Positions 18,202 through 26,341 are shown, numbered from the stretch's first letter. The stretch: DNA of 31,785 bases from JACKII01 sp041687435 (GCA_041687435.1 JAWLBX010000032.1:1-31785); one strand, 5' to 3'. The notes: a model not told the origin generated them from the sequence alone. Numbers and translations are program-made.

Positions 18202-19899
18202 TTGACTTTTCGTCACCGTCTAACGATCCTTGCCACTGCCCTCGCGGCGCTTTTAGCATCTGCGGCATTTGCCGGACAGGCGCCTATGCTGGTGCTTGAC
18301 CCGCGCGTGGCAGCGGGTTCCGGGCCGGAGAGAATTGCAGCTTTGGCGCCAGACGGGCTGGGGTTCGCAGCCGGTATTGCAGTAGCCTCGGGCACTGCCA
18401 GCGCGGAGTGTCAGGGCTGGACAATGATACATCCACCTGGGGAGCCGGCTGCGGCGGCACCCCCCGCCGAGGCATCCGGTCGGTTTGCGGTGGATGCGGC
18501 ATTGCGGGCTGCCGCCGATACCCTGGATTATACAAAACACCCGGCGCATATGGTGCTGGTTGCATCGGGCGGTTCGCAGTGCATCAGCGTTGCGTGCAGC
18601 CTGAGCCAGACGTTGGCGCGGGACGGGCGAGATTTTCGGGTCGACGTGGTCGGGCTCAATCCATCCGCAAGCGGGCTGCGCTGCATTGCGGAGAATACGG
18701 GCGGAACCTATCAGGAAGCCAGCAAGGGCGATCTTTCAGCGGCAGTGGCCGGCCTGCTTGCGCTGGCGCAGCCGGAAGCGAGGCAGAACTCCAGCGCCGG
18801 TGCGGAATTGACCGATGAAGAGGCCGATCACCGAAACGGGCCAAAACTGGCCGGACACAACCCGGACATGGAAGCTGCTGGCGAAGACAACGGCAACCGC
18901 CCGCAAGCGGAAGCGCGCAATGCCCCGGATGTCGCCGGTGTGCCGGTCCCGCTGCCGGCGCCAAGGCGCCAACAGGCATCGGCCGAGCCTTCTTCGATAG
19001 AAATAGCAGGCAGCCTCCCCGGCATTCGCCAAGCCGACCGTTTGAAGATGCTTAGCTGGGTTGCCGCGGACGCTGTGGATTTGGCCGCCGCGCCCGAGCC
19101 TGATTTCGGGCTGCACTCCCCAACCGCCCCGGGCATGCATTTGCAGGCAGTGGCTGCCGCAGGCACTGCCCCGCTTACCAGTGAACTGAGTTTCGAAGTC
19201 CTGGCCGTTGAAGGGGATGGTGCCTATCGTTTGGTGGGCCGTTCCTGGTCCGCACAGCCGGTGTTCGATTTGCCAGCCGGCGACTACGTCGCCCGGGTCA
19301 CGCATCGCGGGGTTGTGCGAGAGCAACGCTTCCAAAGCAGGGGCGATGGGGTGCAGTGGCAGACGATCGATCTCAATCTCGGTTATGTCTCGCTGGCGGC
19401 GGCTGCCACACCTGACGCACCGCCACTCGAAAGCGATCTGCGCTATACCCTGCGCCGTGCCGACGGCGGCGGCGCGCCGATTGTCCGGCTGGACCCGCAG
19501 CCGGCGCTGGCGCTGCCGGCGGGCAAGTATGAGATCAGCATCGCCTCCGGCGGGGCCCGCGCCGTGTCCACCGTGCAGGTTGTGGCGGGCGAAACCATCG
19601 CGCGCACATTCGATCTCCGTCTTGGCTATCTGCGATTGCACCCCCCTTCCGGCAGCTTCTTGTCGGTACTGTTCCGCGTAGAAGCCGATGCCGTTCAAGG
19701 AGAAGGCCTCCTGGCGGAGGCACGCAGTGAAAAGGGCGAGGCGCTATTGCTCCGCCTTCCCGCCGGCCGGCACATAGCGGTGGCTGAGAAGGATGGCCGG
19801 AAAGTCCGTCGGGTGGTGACAGTCGCGCCGGGCCGCCTGACCCAGGTCGTACTGGAGCCGCAAACGGCACAAATGGGCTGGGGGCTGGGCCAGTTCTGA
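18202..19899 (+). CDS. Secreted protein with degenerate vWA-like domain and three 81-residue repeats
   Basis: This 565-residue exported protein has a signal peptide at 1-24 (RHRLTILATALAALLASAAFAG). Residues about 27-190 resemble a von Willebrand A domain in overall pattern: a MLVLD strand, VDAALRAAADTL, MVLVASGG, FRVDVVGLNP and RCIAENTGGTYQEAS. The metal-site motif DxSxS is lost (D33-PRVA). A disordered Ala/Pro/Gln-rich linker covers 190-309. Three tandem repeats follow at about 310-390, 391-471 and 472-551, each with LPAG (at 357, 438 and 519) and ending in a (D)LxLGY or VVLEP edge. They look like small beta-sandwich (carboxypeptidase-regulatory-like) domains. The start is TTG with TAGGAG upstream; no ATG precedes the signal peptide. 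The function is unknown; it is likely periplasmic or surface-bound. Confidence 0.8.
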   Translation: MTFRHRLTILATALAALLASAAFAGQAPMLVLDPRVAAGSGPERIAALAPDGLGFAAGIAVASGTASAECQGWTMIHPPGEPAAAAPPAEASGRFAVDAALRAAADTLDYTKHPAHMVLVASGGSQCISVACSLSQTLARDGRDFRVDVVGLNPSASGLRCIAENTGGTYQEASKGDLSAAVAGLLALAQPEARQNSSAGAELTDEEADHRNGPKLAGHNPDMEAAGEDNGNRPQAEARNAPDVAGVPVPLPAPRRQQASAEPSSIEIAGSLPGIRQADRLKMLSWVAADAVDLAAAPEPDFGLHSPTAPGMHLQAVAAAGTAPLTSELSFEVLAVEGDGAYRLVGRSWSAQPVFDLPAGDYVARVTHRGVVREQRFQSRGDGVQWQTIDLNLGYVSLAAAATPDAPPLESDLRYTLRRADGGGAPIVRLDPQPALALPAGKYEISIASGGARAVSTVQVVAGETIARTFDLRLGYLRLHPPSGSFLSVLFRVEADAVQGEGLLAEARSEKGEALLLRLPAGRHIAVAEKDGRKVRRVVTVAPGRLTQVVLEPQTAQMGWGLGQF

Positions 19900-19929
19900 A
19901 CGGCGCGCACCGCCCACGTTCCAGGCAAT

Positions 19930-19968
19930 AAAAAAACCGCCCGCTCTCGTTTGGAAAGCGGGCGGTTT
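19930..19968. terminator. Bidirectional terminator between the secreted protein gene and pckA
   Basis: A perfect 12-base stem (arms 19934-19945 and 19957-19968, core CCGCCCGCT) with an 11-base loop lies between the two convergent genes. Going left it ends in a seven-T run (for pckA). Going right it ends TTTCGTTT, which is weaker but usable. Confidence 0.9.
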
Positions 19969-19991
19969 CGTTTGGCGCGAGGACCGGTTGC

Positions 19992-21581
19992 TTATGCCGC
20001 CGGGCGGATGGCTGCAGCCATCACCTGGGCATCGACGTGGCCTTCGTATTGCCGGAAATTCTCGGCAAAACGGGCGGCCAATTCTTTGGCCGTCGCGTCA
20101 TAAGCCGCCTTGTCCGACCAAGTGTTGCGCGGGTTCAGCACTTCGTCTGGCACATCTGGGCAACTCTGCGGGATGTGCAGGCCGAACACCGGGTCCGGTT
20201 TGGTCGGCACACTGCCGAGGCGGCCGTCGAGCGCGGCGCGGACCATAGCGCGGGTATGGGCGATCTTCATGCGCTGGCCGACGCCATAGCCGCCACCGCT
20301 CCAGCCGGTGTTGACGAGCCAGCAGTTGACGTTGGTGCCGGCGATCTTTTCGCCCAACAGTTTGGCATAGACCGAGGGGTGCCGGGTCATGAACGGCGCG
20401 CCGAAGCAGGTGGAGAAGGTTGCCTGTGGTTCATCCACACCTTTTTCCGTGCCCGCAACCCGTGCGGTGTAGCCGGACAGGAAGTGGTACATCGCCTGTT
20501 CCACCGTCATCTTGGAGATCGGCGGCAGCACGCCGAACGCATCAGCGGTCAGCATGACGATATTGGTCGGCTGTGGCCCGAGCCCGCTCTCGCTGGCGTT
20601 GGGAATGAAGTCCAGCGGATAGGAGGAGCGGGTGTTCTCGGTCAGCGCGGTGCTGGTCAGATCGAGCAGGCGGGTCTCCGGGTCCATCACTACGTTTTCA
20701 AGCACGGTGCCGTACCGGTGCGATGCATCGTAAATCTCGGGCTCAGCCTCACGCGAGAGATTGATGACCTTGGCGTAGCAGCCGCCCTCGAAATTGAACA
20801 GGCCGTTGCCGGACCAGCCATGCTCGTCGTCACCGATCAATGTGCGAGAGGCATCGGCCGACAGCGTAGTCTTGCCGGTGCCGGACAGGCCGAAGAATAC
20901 GGCGGCGTTGCCATCCTCGCCGATATTGGCCGAGCAGTGCATTGGCATCACGCTCTGACCCGGCAGCACGTGGTTCAGATAGCTGAACACCGATTTTTTC
21001 GCCTCGCCCGCATAGGATGTGCCGGCGATCAGCACCACGCGGTGGCTGAAGCTCATGGCGATGACAGTGCCGGAACGGGTGCCGTCGATCTCCGGATCGG
21101 CGAGGAAGCCCGGCGCCTGAATCACGGTGAAGTCCGGTTCGAAATTGGCGAGGTCGGTCGCCGGCGGGCGGATGAACATGTTGCGGCAGAACAGGTTATG
21201 CCAAGCATACTCGTTCACGACCCGCACCCGCAGGCGGTAATCCGGATCTGCGCCGGCATAGGCGTCGCGGATGAACAGTTCCCGGCCCTGCAGATAGGCC
21301 ATGACCCGGCGGTAGAGACGTTCGAAGACGTCGGGCGCCATGGCCTGGTTAACGGGCCCCCAATCGACAGTCGAATCCGTCAGTTCATCGCGGACGATGA
21401 ACTTATCGCGGGGCGAGCGGCCGGTGTGCTCGCCAGTCGTGGCCAGCAGGGCACCGCCCGTGGCTAGTTCCGCTTCCCCGCGACGGATCGCGGCCTCGTA
21501 AAGAGCTTCAACCGGCAAGTTCCAATGGATGTTGCCGGGATTGCTTATGCCTCGAGCGCTCAGGGCGGCGTTGCGTTCCAC
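19992..21581 (-). CDS. pckA: Phosphoenolpyruvate carboxykinase (ATP)
   Basis: PckA converts oxaloacetate and ATP to phosphoenolpyruvate, CO2 and ADP, the entry step of gluconeogenesis from TCA intermediates. The 529-residue length is standard. The kinase P-loop is GLSGTGKT at 231-238, followed by the metal/substrate segments LIGDDEHGWSGNG and NFEGGCYAKVI. The start is GTG with AAGGGA upstream. The gene is divergent from chvI across about 265 bases. The same divergent arrangement occurs in Agrobacterium and Sinorhizobium, where ChvI/ChvG and carbon source affect pckA, so shared control from this gap is likely. Confidence 0.97.
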   Translation of the reverse strand: MERNAALSARGISNPGNIHWNLPVEALYEAAIRRGEAELATGGALLATTGEHTGRSPRDKFIVRDELTDSTVDWGPVNQAMAPDVFERLYRRVMAYLQGRELFIRDAYAGADPDYRLRVRVVNEYAWHNLFCRNMFIRPPATDLANFEPDFTVIQAPGFLADPEIDGTRSGTVIAMSFSHRVVLIAGTSYAGEAKKSVFSYLNHVLPGQSVMPMHCSANIGEDGNAAVFFGLSGTGKTTLSADASRTLIGDDEHGWSGNGLFNFEGGCYAKVINLSREAEPEIYDASHRYGTVLENVVMDPETRLLDLTSTALTENTRSSYPLDFIPNASESGLGPQPTNIVMLTADAFGVLPPISKMTVEQAMYHFLSGYTARVAGTEKGVDEPQATFSTCFGAPFMTRHPSVYAKLLGEKIAGTNVNCWLVNTGWSGGGYGVGQRMKIAHTRAMVRAALDGRLGSVPTKPDPVFGLHIPQSCPDVPDEVLNPRNTWSDKAAYDATAKELAARFAENFRQYEGHVDAQVMAAAIRPAA

Positions 21582-21626
21582 CGATTTTCCCTTTTTTGTG
21601 CAAATGGACCGAATGGATGAGTTCGC

Positions 21627-21641
21627 CTGCGCGACGCGCAG
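21627..21641. promoter_or_regulatory. Palindrome CTGCGCG-A-CGCGCAG in the pckA/chvI gap
   Basis: Perfect 7-base arms flank one central base, about 45 bases upstream of the pckA start. The CTGCGCG half is repeated at 21644-21650. It could be a regulator site for pckA, but GC-rich palindromes also arise by chance in such DNA. Confidence 0.3.
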
Positions 21642-21766
21642 AACTGCGCGAACGGTGAGAGATGATAACGAACTTTATGGCCTATGTACCGAACTCTGCC
21701 CCTTTCTTATTGTCGCGGACTGGGACGGCATCGTTTGCCGCGCGCGCGGACGGCTTGTGAATTGCA

Positions 21767-21795
21767 TTGGGAACAGTCCGCAATGTTGCCATATT
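21767..21795 (+). promoter_or_regulatory. Candidate promoter for chvI
   Basis: TTGGGA (21767-21772) and CATATT (21790-21795) are 17 bases apart, about 50 bases before the chvI GTG. This is a consensus match by eye in the pckA/chvI gap. Confidence 0.35.
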
Positions 21796-21846
21796 TACGA
21801 GGCGATAAGGCTTTTCTGCCGTGAATGTGATCGGAAAGGGTTTTGT

Positions 21847-22566
21847 GTGAGTGGAGATAGCGTGCCTGTTGCGGTGCGGACCATCGCACTGGTGGATGAT
21901 GACCGTAACATTCTGACCTCGGTATCCATGGCGTTGGAAGCCGAGGGCTTTCAGGTTCTCTGCTATGCCGATGGCGAGAGCGCCTGGCGTTCGTTGCAGG
22001 TGCAATCGGTCGATCTGGCTGTGCTTGATATTAAGATGCCGCGCATGAATGGCCTCGACCTGTTGCAGCGGCTGCGGGAGCGGTCGAACCTGCCTGTGAT
22101 CTTTCTGACCTCGAAAGCGGACGAAGTCGATGAGTTGACCGGCCTTCGCCTGGGTGCCGATGATTATATCACGAAGCCATTCTCCCAGCGGCTGCTGATC
22201 GAACGTATCCGCACGCTATTGCGCCGGTCGGAACTGATCGAGGCGGATGAGCCCGCACGGGTTGAGATGATGGTGCGCGGCGACTTGGTGCTGGATCGCG
22301 AACGGCATTTGTGCACCTGGCGGGGCCAGCCGGTGCCGCTGACCGTTACGGAATTCCTGCTGCTGGAGACTCTGGCCACGCGGCCCGGCTATGTCAAAAG
22401 CCGGGATCAATTGATCGACGCCGCCTATGGCGAGAACGTCTATGTCGATGACCGGACAGTGGACAGCCACATCAAGCGGCTGCGCCGCAAATTCCGTCGG
22501 GTTGATGACGACTTTTCGGAGATCGAGACCCTTTATGGCGTAGGTTACCGGTACCGGGCGACCTAA
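21847..22566 (+). CDS. chvI: Two-component response regulator, OmpR family, ChvI-like
   Basis: This 239-residue OmpR/PhoB-type regulator has an N-terminal receiver domain with the acidic pair in LVDDD, phosphoacceptor D61 (VLDIKMP), T88 (FLTSK) and K110 (ITKPF). A C-terminal winged helix follows, with TVTEFLLLETLATRPG and RTVDSHIKRLRRKFR, ending GVGYRY. In Rhizobiales ChvI, with ChvG, controls envelope, acid-stress and central metabolism genes. I chose the GTG at 21847 because AAAGGG is six bases upstream and it fits the family length. The same frame stays open for over 300 bases upstream, but that segment has unlike codon use. pckA is divergent and chvG follows by 12 bases. Confidence 0.92.
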   Translation: MSGDSVPVAVRTIALVDDDRNILTSVSMALEAEGFQVLCYADGESAWRSLQVQSVDLAVLDIKMPRMNGLDLLQRLRERSNLPVIFLTSKADEVDELTGLRLGADDYITKPFSQRLLIERIRTLLRRSELIEADEPARVEMMVRGDLVLDRERHLCTWRGQPVPLTVTEFLLLETLATRPGYVKSRDQLIDAAYGENVYVDDRTVDSHIKRLRRKFRRVDDDFSEIETLYGVGYRYRAT

Positions 22567-22578
22567 GGTCGGGCGGCG

Positions 22579-24111
22579 TTGGGGTCTTGGACGCGCTTGG
22601 TTCTGATCGCACTGGCCGCCGGAGCCGTAGCCTGGGGTGGTTTGGTGCTTTTGGATGATGGCCGGGATCGGGCGCTTGCAGGGCAGATGACCCAGTTGCG
22701 CCGGGACGCAACGGTTATGGCCGCCCTGTTTGCCGAAACGGCCTCGCGTGTTGGACCCCCGGACGAGCGTGGCGAAAACCGCCGGGTGGTCGATGCGGGC
22801 CGGGCCGCGCTTCTTTTCGGGCGGGTGGAAACTTCGGGCGTGCGGTTGCGCTTGTTCGATTCTTCCGGCCGGCTGGTTGCCGATTCCGGTACCGAGGCCG
22901 AGGTTGAGGTCGAGCCCCTGTCGCCGATCCAGCAGGCCTATGACGATTTTGCCCGCTGGTTGAGGTCTGGCGCGGATGGCGATTCCGGTGCGGCCGGTGC
23001 GGCTGTCATCGCCCGCTTCCCGGAGGCTCAGGATGCGCTACAGGGCGAACCCGGCGAGCGGATTGATCAGGATGAGGATGGCAATGCCACCCTCATCGTG
23101 GCCGTGCCGGTTTGGCGGGATGATGCCGTGATGGCTGCGTTGGTGGCAGGCAGCGCAGCGCCAGCCGGCACCGGGGAAGGCTTGGGGAACCCGCAAAGGC
23201 TGGCGGCAGCGTCGGCCGTAGCGATGGTGGTGCTGGCGCTGGGAGCGGTTCTCCTGTTGGTGCCGCTGCAGCGAAGCGTCCACCGGCTTGCCGTGGCTGC
23301 GGACAATGTCCTGCGACGGAATGGAACGGCGGTGCCGTTCGAACCTGGGCCGGGGGGGCTGCTGGCAGGCCTGTCGCGGGCGGTGCAACGGGTTGCCGAC
23401 CTGTTGCAGGCGCGCATTCAAGAGGCAGAGCTCTTCGCCCGCGAGATTGCGCACGAGATCAAGAACCCGCTGTCTTCGTTGCGTAGTGCCGTTGAAACCG
23501 CATCCATGATCCGCGACCCCGAACAGCACCAACGGCTGATGGAGGTCATTGTCCAGGATGTTGCCCGGCTGGACCGTTTGATCTCCGCAATTACCGATCT
23601 CAGCCAAGTGGAGGCCGAACTGGCGGCAATGCCTGACGAAACGGTTGATCTGGCCGCCATGGCTGCGGCCATTGTTGAGATCGAAAATGCCGTCAGCCAG
23701 GGCGCATGGGATCCTGAATTCATCGTCGTCAGTGGCGACGGGCCATTCCGCGTCCAAGGGGTCGAGGCGCGGCTGGCGCAGGTATTCCGTAATGTGATGA
23801 GCAATGCCCGATCCTTCAGTCCGCCGGGCGGGCGCGTTCGGCTGGTGCTGACGCGTCGCGGGAACGCCATCACCATAACTTGCGACGATGACGGCCCTGG
23901 GCTGCCGCCCGGCAAGGAGGAGTTGATTTTCGGCCGTTTCTACTCCGACCGGCCGGATCATCATCCCTTTGCGGGCCACTCCGGCCTGGGTTTGAGCTTT
24001 TGCAGGCAAATCGTTACCGCGCACGGCGGCACCATCTGGGCCGAGAACCGGCTCGCCCCTGCCGGCCACGTGATCGGCGCCCGCTTCACCATCGTTTTAC
24101 CGGCGGCCTGA
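22579..24111 (+). CDS. chvG: Sensor histidine kinase, ChvG-like
   Basis: This 510-residue membrane histidine kinase has TM helix 1 at about 6-25, a periplasmic sensor region of about 180 residues, and TM helix 2 at about 209-229, followed by a HAMP-like linker. The HisKA motif is FAREIAHEIKNPLSSLRSA with phosphorylated H292. The ATPase domain has the N box (FRNVMSNARSFS), the G1 box DDDGPGLPPG and the G2 box HSGLGLSF. The HEIKNPL(S/T)SLRSAVET stretch is typical of ChvG. The start is TTG at 22579, in the same frame as chvI and 12 bases after its stop. The protein is somewhat shorter than the roughly 590-residue rhizobial ChvG, the loss being at the N-terminus. The cognate regulator is chvI. 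Confidence 0.9.
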   Translation: MGSWTRLVLIALAAGAVAWGGLVLLDDGRDRALAGQMTQLRRDATVMAALFAETASRVGPPDERGENRRVVDAGRAALLFGRVETSGVRLRLFDSSGRLVADSGTEAEVEVEPLSPIQQAYDDFARWLRSGADGDSGAAGAAVIARFPEAQDALQGEPGERIDQDEDGNATLIVAVPVWRDDAVMAALVAGSAAPAGTGEGLGNPQRLAAASAVAMVVLALGAVLLLVPLQRSVHRLAVAADNVLRRNGTAVPFEPGPGGLLAGLSRAVQRVADLLQARIQEAELFAREIAHEIKNPLSSLRSAVETASMIRDPEQHQRLMEVIVQDVARLDRLISAITDLSQVEAELAAMPDETVDLAAMAAAIVEIENAVSQGAWDPEFIVVSGDGPFRVQGVEARLAQVFRNVMSNARSFSPPGGRVRLVLTRRGNAITITCDDDGPGLPPGKEELIFGRFYSDRPDHHPFAGHSGLGLSFCRQIVTAHGGTIWAENRLAPAGHVIGARFTIVLPAA

Positions 24112-24232
24112 CCCGCCATCCCGCCGGTGCGGCTTGATCCGCCAACCGCCTGTCTGTCATAGTATGGCAGTATAGCCCGCCGCTGCAAAACCCTGCCTGA
24201 ATCCGGAATGCGGCTGTGCGATCCACGAGGGT

Positions 24233-25120
24233 ATGATGGATGACGGAATCTCAGAGGTTCAAGCCGGTGTACGCCGACGCATTATCCTGCTGACCGGCCT
24301 GTCCGGAGCGGGCAAGACGACTGCGCTGAAGGCGCTGGAAGACATCGGCTTCGATGCGGTCGATAACCTGCCGTTCCATCTGCTGGATGCGCTGTTGGGT
24401 GATCCCCAGGTCGAGCGTCTTGCCGTCGGCATCGATCTGCGCACGCGCGGCTTCGATGCTGACGCGCTGCTGGCGATCAAGCTTCGGATGACGGAGGCGG
24501 ACGATGCCGACGTCACCATGGTCTATCTCGATTGCGATGATGATACGATGATGCGGCGTTTCACCGAAACGCGCCGGCGCCATCCTCTGTCCGACGGAGG
24601 GGCCGTTCGGGATGGTTTCGCCAGCGAACGGCGGCAACTGGCACCCCTGCGGGCGCAGGCCGACCGTGTGCTCGATACCTCGCTCATGACGCCGCGTGAA
24701 CTCAAACGATGGATCGCCGGCGGTTTCGAGGCCGGCGGGCCGAGCGGCATGGCGGTACAGGTGGTTTCTTTTTCTTTCCGGGAAGGCTTGCCGCGCGAGG
24801 CCGACTTGGTATTCGACGTGCGCTTCCTCGCCAATCCACATTACGTTCCGGAACTGCGCTCCTTGACCGGTCTGGATGCGGCGGTTGGCGCGCATATCCA
24901 GAATGACCCGGGCTTGGGCACCCTGATGGTCATGCTGGAACAGTTCACGGAGTTCGTGCTGCCGCGATACGAGCAGGAAGGCAAAAGCTATCTGACCCTG
25001 GCAATTGGCTGCACCGGGGGGCGGCATCGTTCCGTTTATGTGGCAGAGCAGGTGACAGCCATGTTGCACCGTCAAGGCTGGACAGCCTCGTTGCTGCACC
25101 GCGAATTGGGGATCGGCTGA
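24233..25120 (+). CDS. rapZ: RapZ-family P-loop nucleotide-binding protein
   Basis: This 295-residue protein (formerly YvcJ/YhbJ) has Walker A GLSGAGKT at 22-29, followed by ALKALEDIGFDAVDNLP, the family hallmark. The conserved C-terminal domain has AIGCTGGRHRSVYVAEQV. In E. coli RapZ binds GlcN6P and the GlmZ/GlmY sRNAs; in other phyla the family binds nucleotides with less clear roles. The E. coli basic tail needed for sRNA binding is replaced here by a short HRELGIG end. Two ATGs are in tandem (24233 and 24236); GAGGG is only one base from the first, so the second may be the real start. Many Alphaproteobacteria have hprK between chvG and rapZ and PTS genes after it; neither is here. Confidence 0.95.
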   Translation: MMDDGISEVQAGVRRRIILLTGLSGAGKTTALKALEDIGFDAVDNLPFHLLDALLGDPQVERLAVGIDLRTRGFDADALLAIKLRMTEADDADVTMVYLDCDDDTMMRRFTETRRRHPLSDGGAVRDGFASERRQLAPLRAQADRVLDTSLMTPRELKRWIAGGFEAGGPSGMAVQVVSFSFREGLPREADLVFDVRFLANPHYVPELRSLTGLDAAVGAHIQNDPGLGTLMVMLEQFTEFVLPRYEQEGKSYLTLAIGCTGGRHRSVYVAEQVTAMLHRQGWTASLLHRELGIG

Positions 25121-25516
25121 TCAGTCCCTGCCGAACACCATATCTATTGCGGAAAAGGCATGAAAGGGTGGCGGGCCCAGGCGATGGTTGGGGGCAATGG
25201 ATGCCTGAGCCCACCGCTGCATCGCCCCAAATGTGGGCGTCGCAGTCAAACTCTGATCTCTTAGATAGGCGCTTGGTGAACGGTTGCCAAGTGGCATTTT
25301 TCAGTTCAAGCATGAATCTGAGATTACCCTATCCGGGGTATTGTCGAGCGTTGCTGCCGCAACTTGGAAACAGAGGCTGAAACTTTCAAATGAAAGTTGT
25401 GCCTGGCGGGTTTGCCGAATTGTTGCTCGTGGAAAAAGCATTCTGTCCAATCCGCCCCCTGTCGGTGTTTGTGTAACTGCAGAAGGGGGGATGCGTAATT
25501 TTGGTGGAATGGCGGC
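25121..25516. other. 396-base gene-free stretch of lower GC
   Basis: No convincing gene, RNA or terminator was found between rapZ and the convergent dioxygenase gene. GC content is visibly lower than in the flanking genes, roughly half in the middle part. Two open frames begin in it but start with TTG, lack ribosome binding sites and have no recognisable domains. The notable element is a palindrome at 25381-25398, listed separately. It may be an eroded gene or a regulatory spacer. Confidence 0.5.
25381..25398. repeat. Perfect inverted repeat AACTTTCA-AA-TGAAAGTT
   Basis: Eight-base arms with a two-base spacer form a fully symmetric AT-rich element in the gene-free stretch. It is too tight to be an RNA hairpin loop, so a protein-binding site is more likely than a terminator. 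No adjacent start codon is in the right place for it to be an obvious operator. Confidence 0.35.
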
Positions 25517-26329
25517 TCAGGTTGGGCGGTACATCACCTTGTCGCGCGCGCCCTGCATGGCGCGCCAATGGTCCAGGTCTTGCGGCAGAAACACGCCGGA
25601 AGGGCGATGGCATTCGCGGAAGTGGCCGTAGCGGTCCATGCCGCGGACCAGCATCGCCGCCATGCTGGCGCCTTCGATCTGGCGCATCGACGTGGGGATA
25701 TAACGAATGGCGAGGCCGATGCGGCGGTCGCCGGAGCGGTTGGCGTGGCTGGCATGAAATACCCGGCCATGGTGCAGAGAGAATTGGCCCGGCTGCAGCA
25801 CCACGTCTACCGCTTCGCTGTCGTCCACCTTGACGGCCACTTCCTGGCCGCGGGTCAGCAGGTTGGTTTCGGCGTGGGTATCGACATGGTCGACGACCTG
25901 CCGGTGCGATCCGGGGACGAACCGCATGCAGCCGCTTTCGACCGTGGCCGGCGACAGCGCCACCCAGGCCGTGACCTCCTCCTCACCCGCCAGGCCCCAA
26001 TAGTGCAGGTCCTGGTGCCAGGAGACATAGTGCGGACTGTTGGCTTCCTTGATGAAGAAGGGCGGGTCCAGCACCAGCAGATCCTCGCCCAGGATTTCCG
26101 CCACCGCATCTGTGATCGCCGGCAGGCGGGTGATTTCGTCCACGAACGGCAGTACCAGGTTCGGATAGCGGCGCAGGCATTTGCGCAATTCCGGCTCCGC
26201 CGCAAACCGGGCCTCCGCAGCCTCCAACTCTGCCCGGTAGCTGGCGGCCTCTGCGGCGCTCATCGCGGTGAGCGGTGTGACGAACCCGTCACGGTCAAAA
26301 CGGGTCTTGATGTCGGCAGGCTGGGCCAT
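25517..26329 (-). CDS. Phytanoyl-CoA dioxygenase (PhyH) family protein
   Basis: This 270-residue Fe(II)/2-oxoglutarate-dependent oxygenase has the double-stranded beta-helix ligands H105 and D107 (SWHQDLHYWG) and a distal His, probably H192 (RVFHASHANRSG). R203 follows as the likely 2-oxoglutarate anchor. The intact HxD means it is a hydroxylase-type enzyme and not a halogenase of the SyrB2 kind. Family members hydroxylate phytanoyl-CoA, ectoine precursors or secondary metabolites; this one's substrate is unknown. The gene is 12 bases after the RlmI-like gene and probably last in the operon. The ATG start is in the usual position for the family. Confidence 0.88.
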   Translation of the reverse strand: MAQPADIKTRFDRDGFVTPLTAMSAAEAASYRAELEAAEARFAAEPELRKCLRRYPNLVLPFVDEITRLPAITDAVAEILGEDLLVLDPPFFIKEANSPHYVSWHQDLHYWGLAGEEEVTAWVALSPATVESGCMRFVPGSHRQVVDHVDTHAETNLLTRGQEVAVKVDDSEAVDVVLQPGQFSLHHGRVFHASHANRSGDRRIGLAIRYIPTSMRQIEGASMAAMLVRGMDRYGHFRECHRPSGVFLPQDLDHWRAMQGARDKVMYRPT

Positions 26330-26341
26330 TGGCGGGGCTCC

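Noticed and set aside
20037..21467. Plus-strand open frame of 476 codons opposite pckA
   Set aside because: Same reason: pckA has all its motifs on the other strand, and this frame has no family features.
21641..21653. GAAC-TGCGC-GAAC as a LexA-like box near pckA
   Set aside because: The spacing is five bases, not the seven of the alphaproteobacterial LexA direct repeat, and pckA is not an SOS gene.
21529..21846. In-frame, cysteine-rich extension upstream of chvI
   Set aside because: The frame is open for about 106 codons with nine Cys in its second half, but codon use is unlike real genes here, homologues lack it, part overlaps pckA antisense, and a good ribosome binding site sits at the internal GTG.
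24140..24180. Possible promoter and short direct repeat (AGTATGGC/AGTATAGC) before rapZ
   Set aside because: Spacing between possible -35 and -10 elements is off and the repeat is too short to support.
25285..25301. TGCCA-AG-TGGCA followed by five T after rapZ, as a terminator
   Set aside because: A two-base loop is too small for an RNA hairpin and the stem is only five base pairs.
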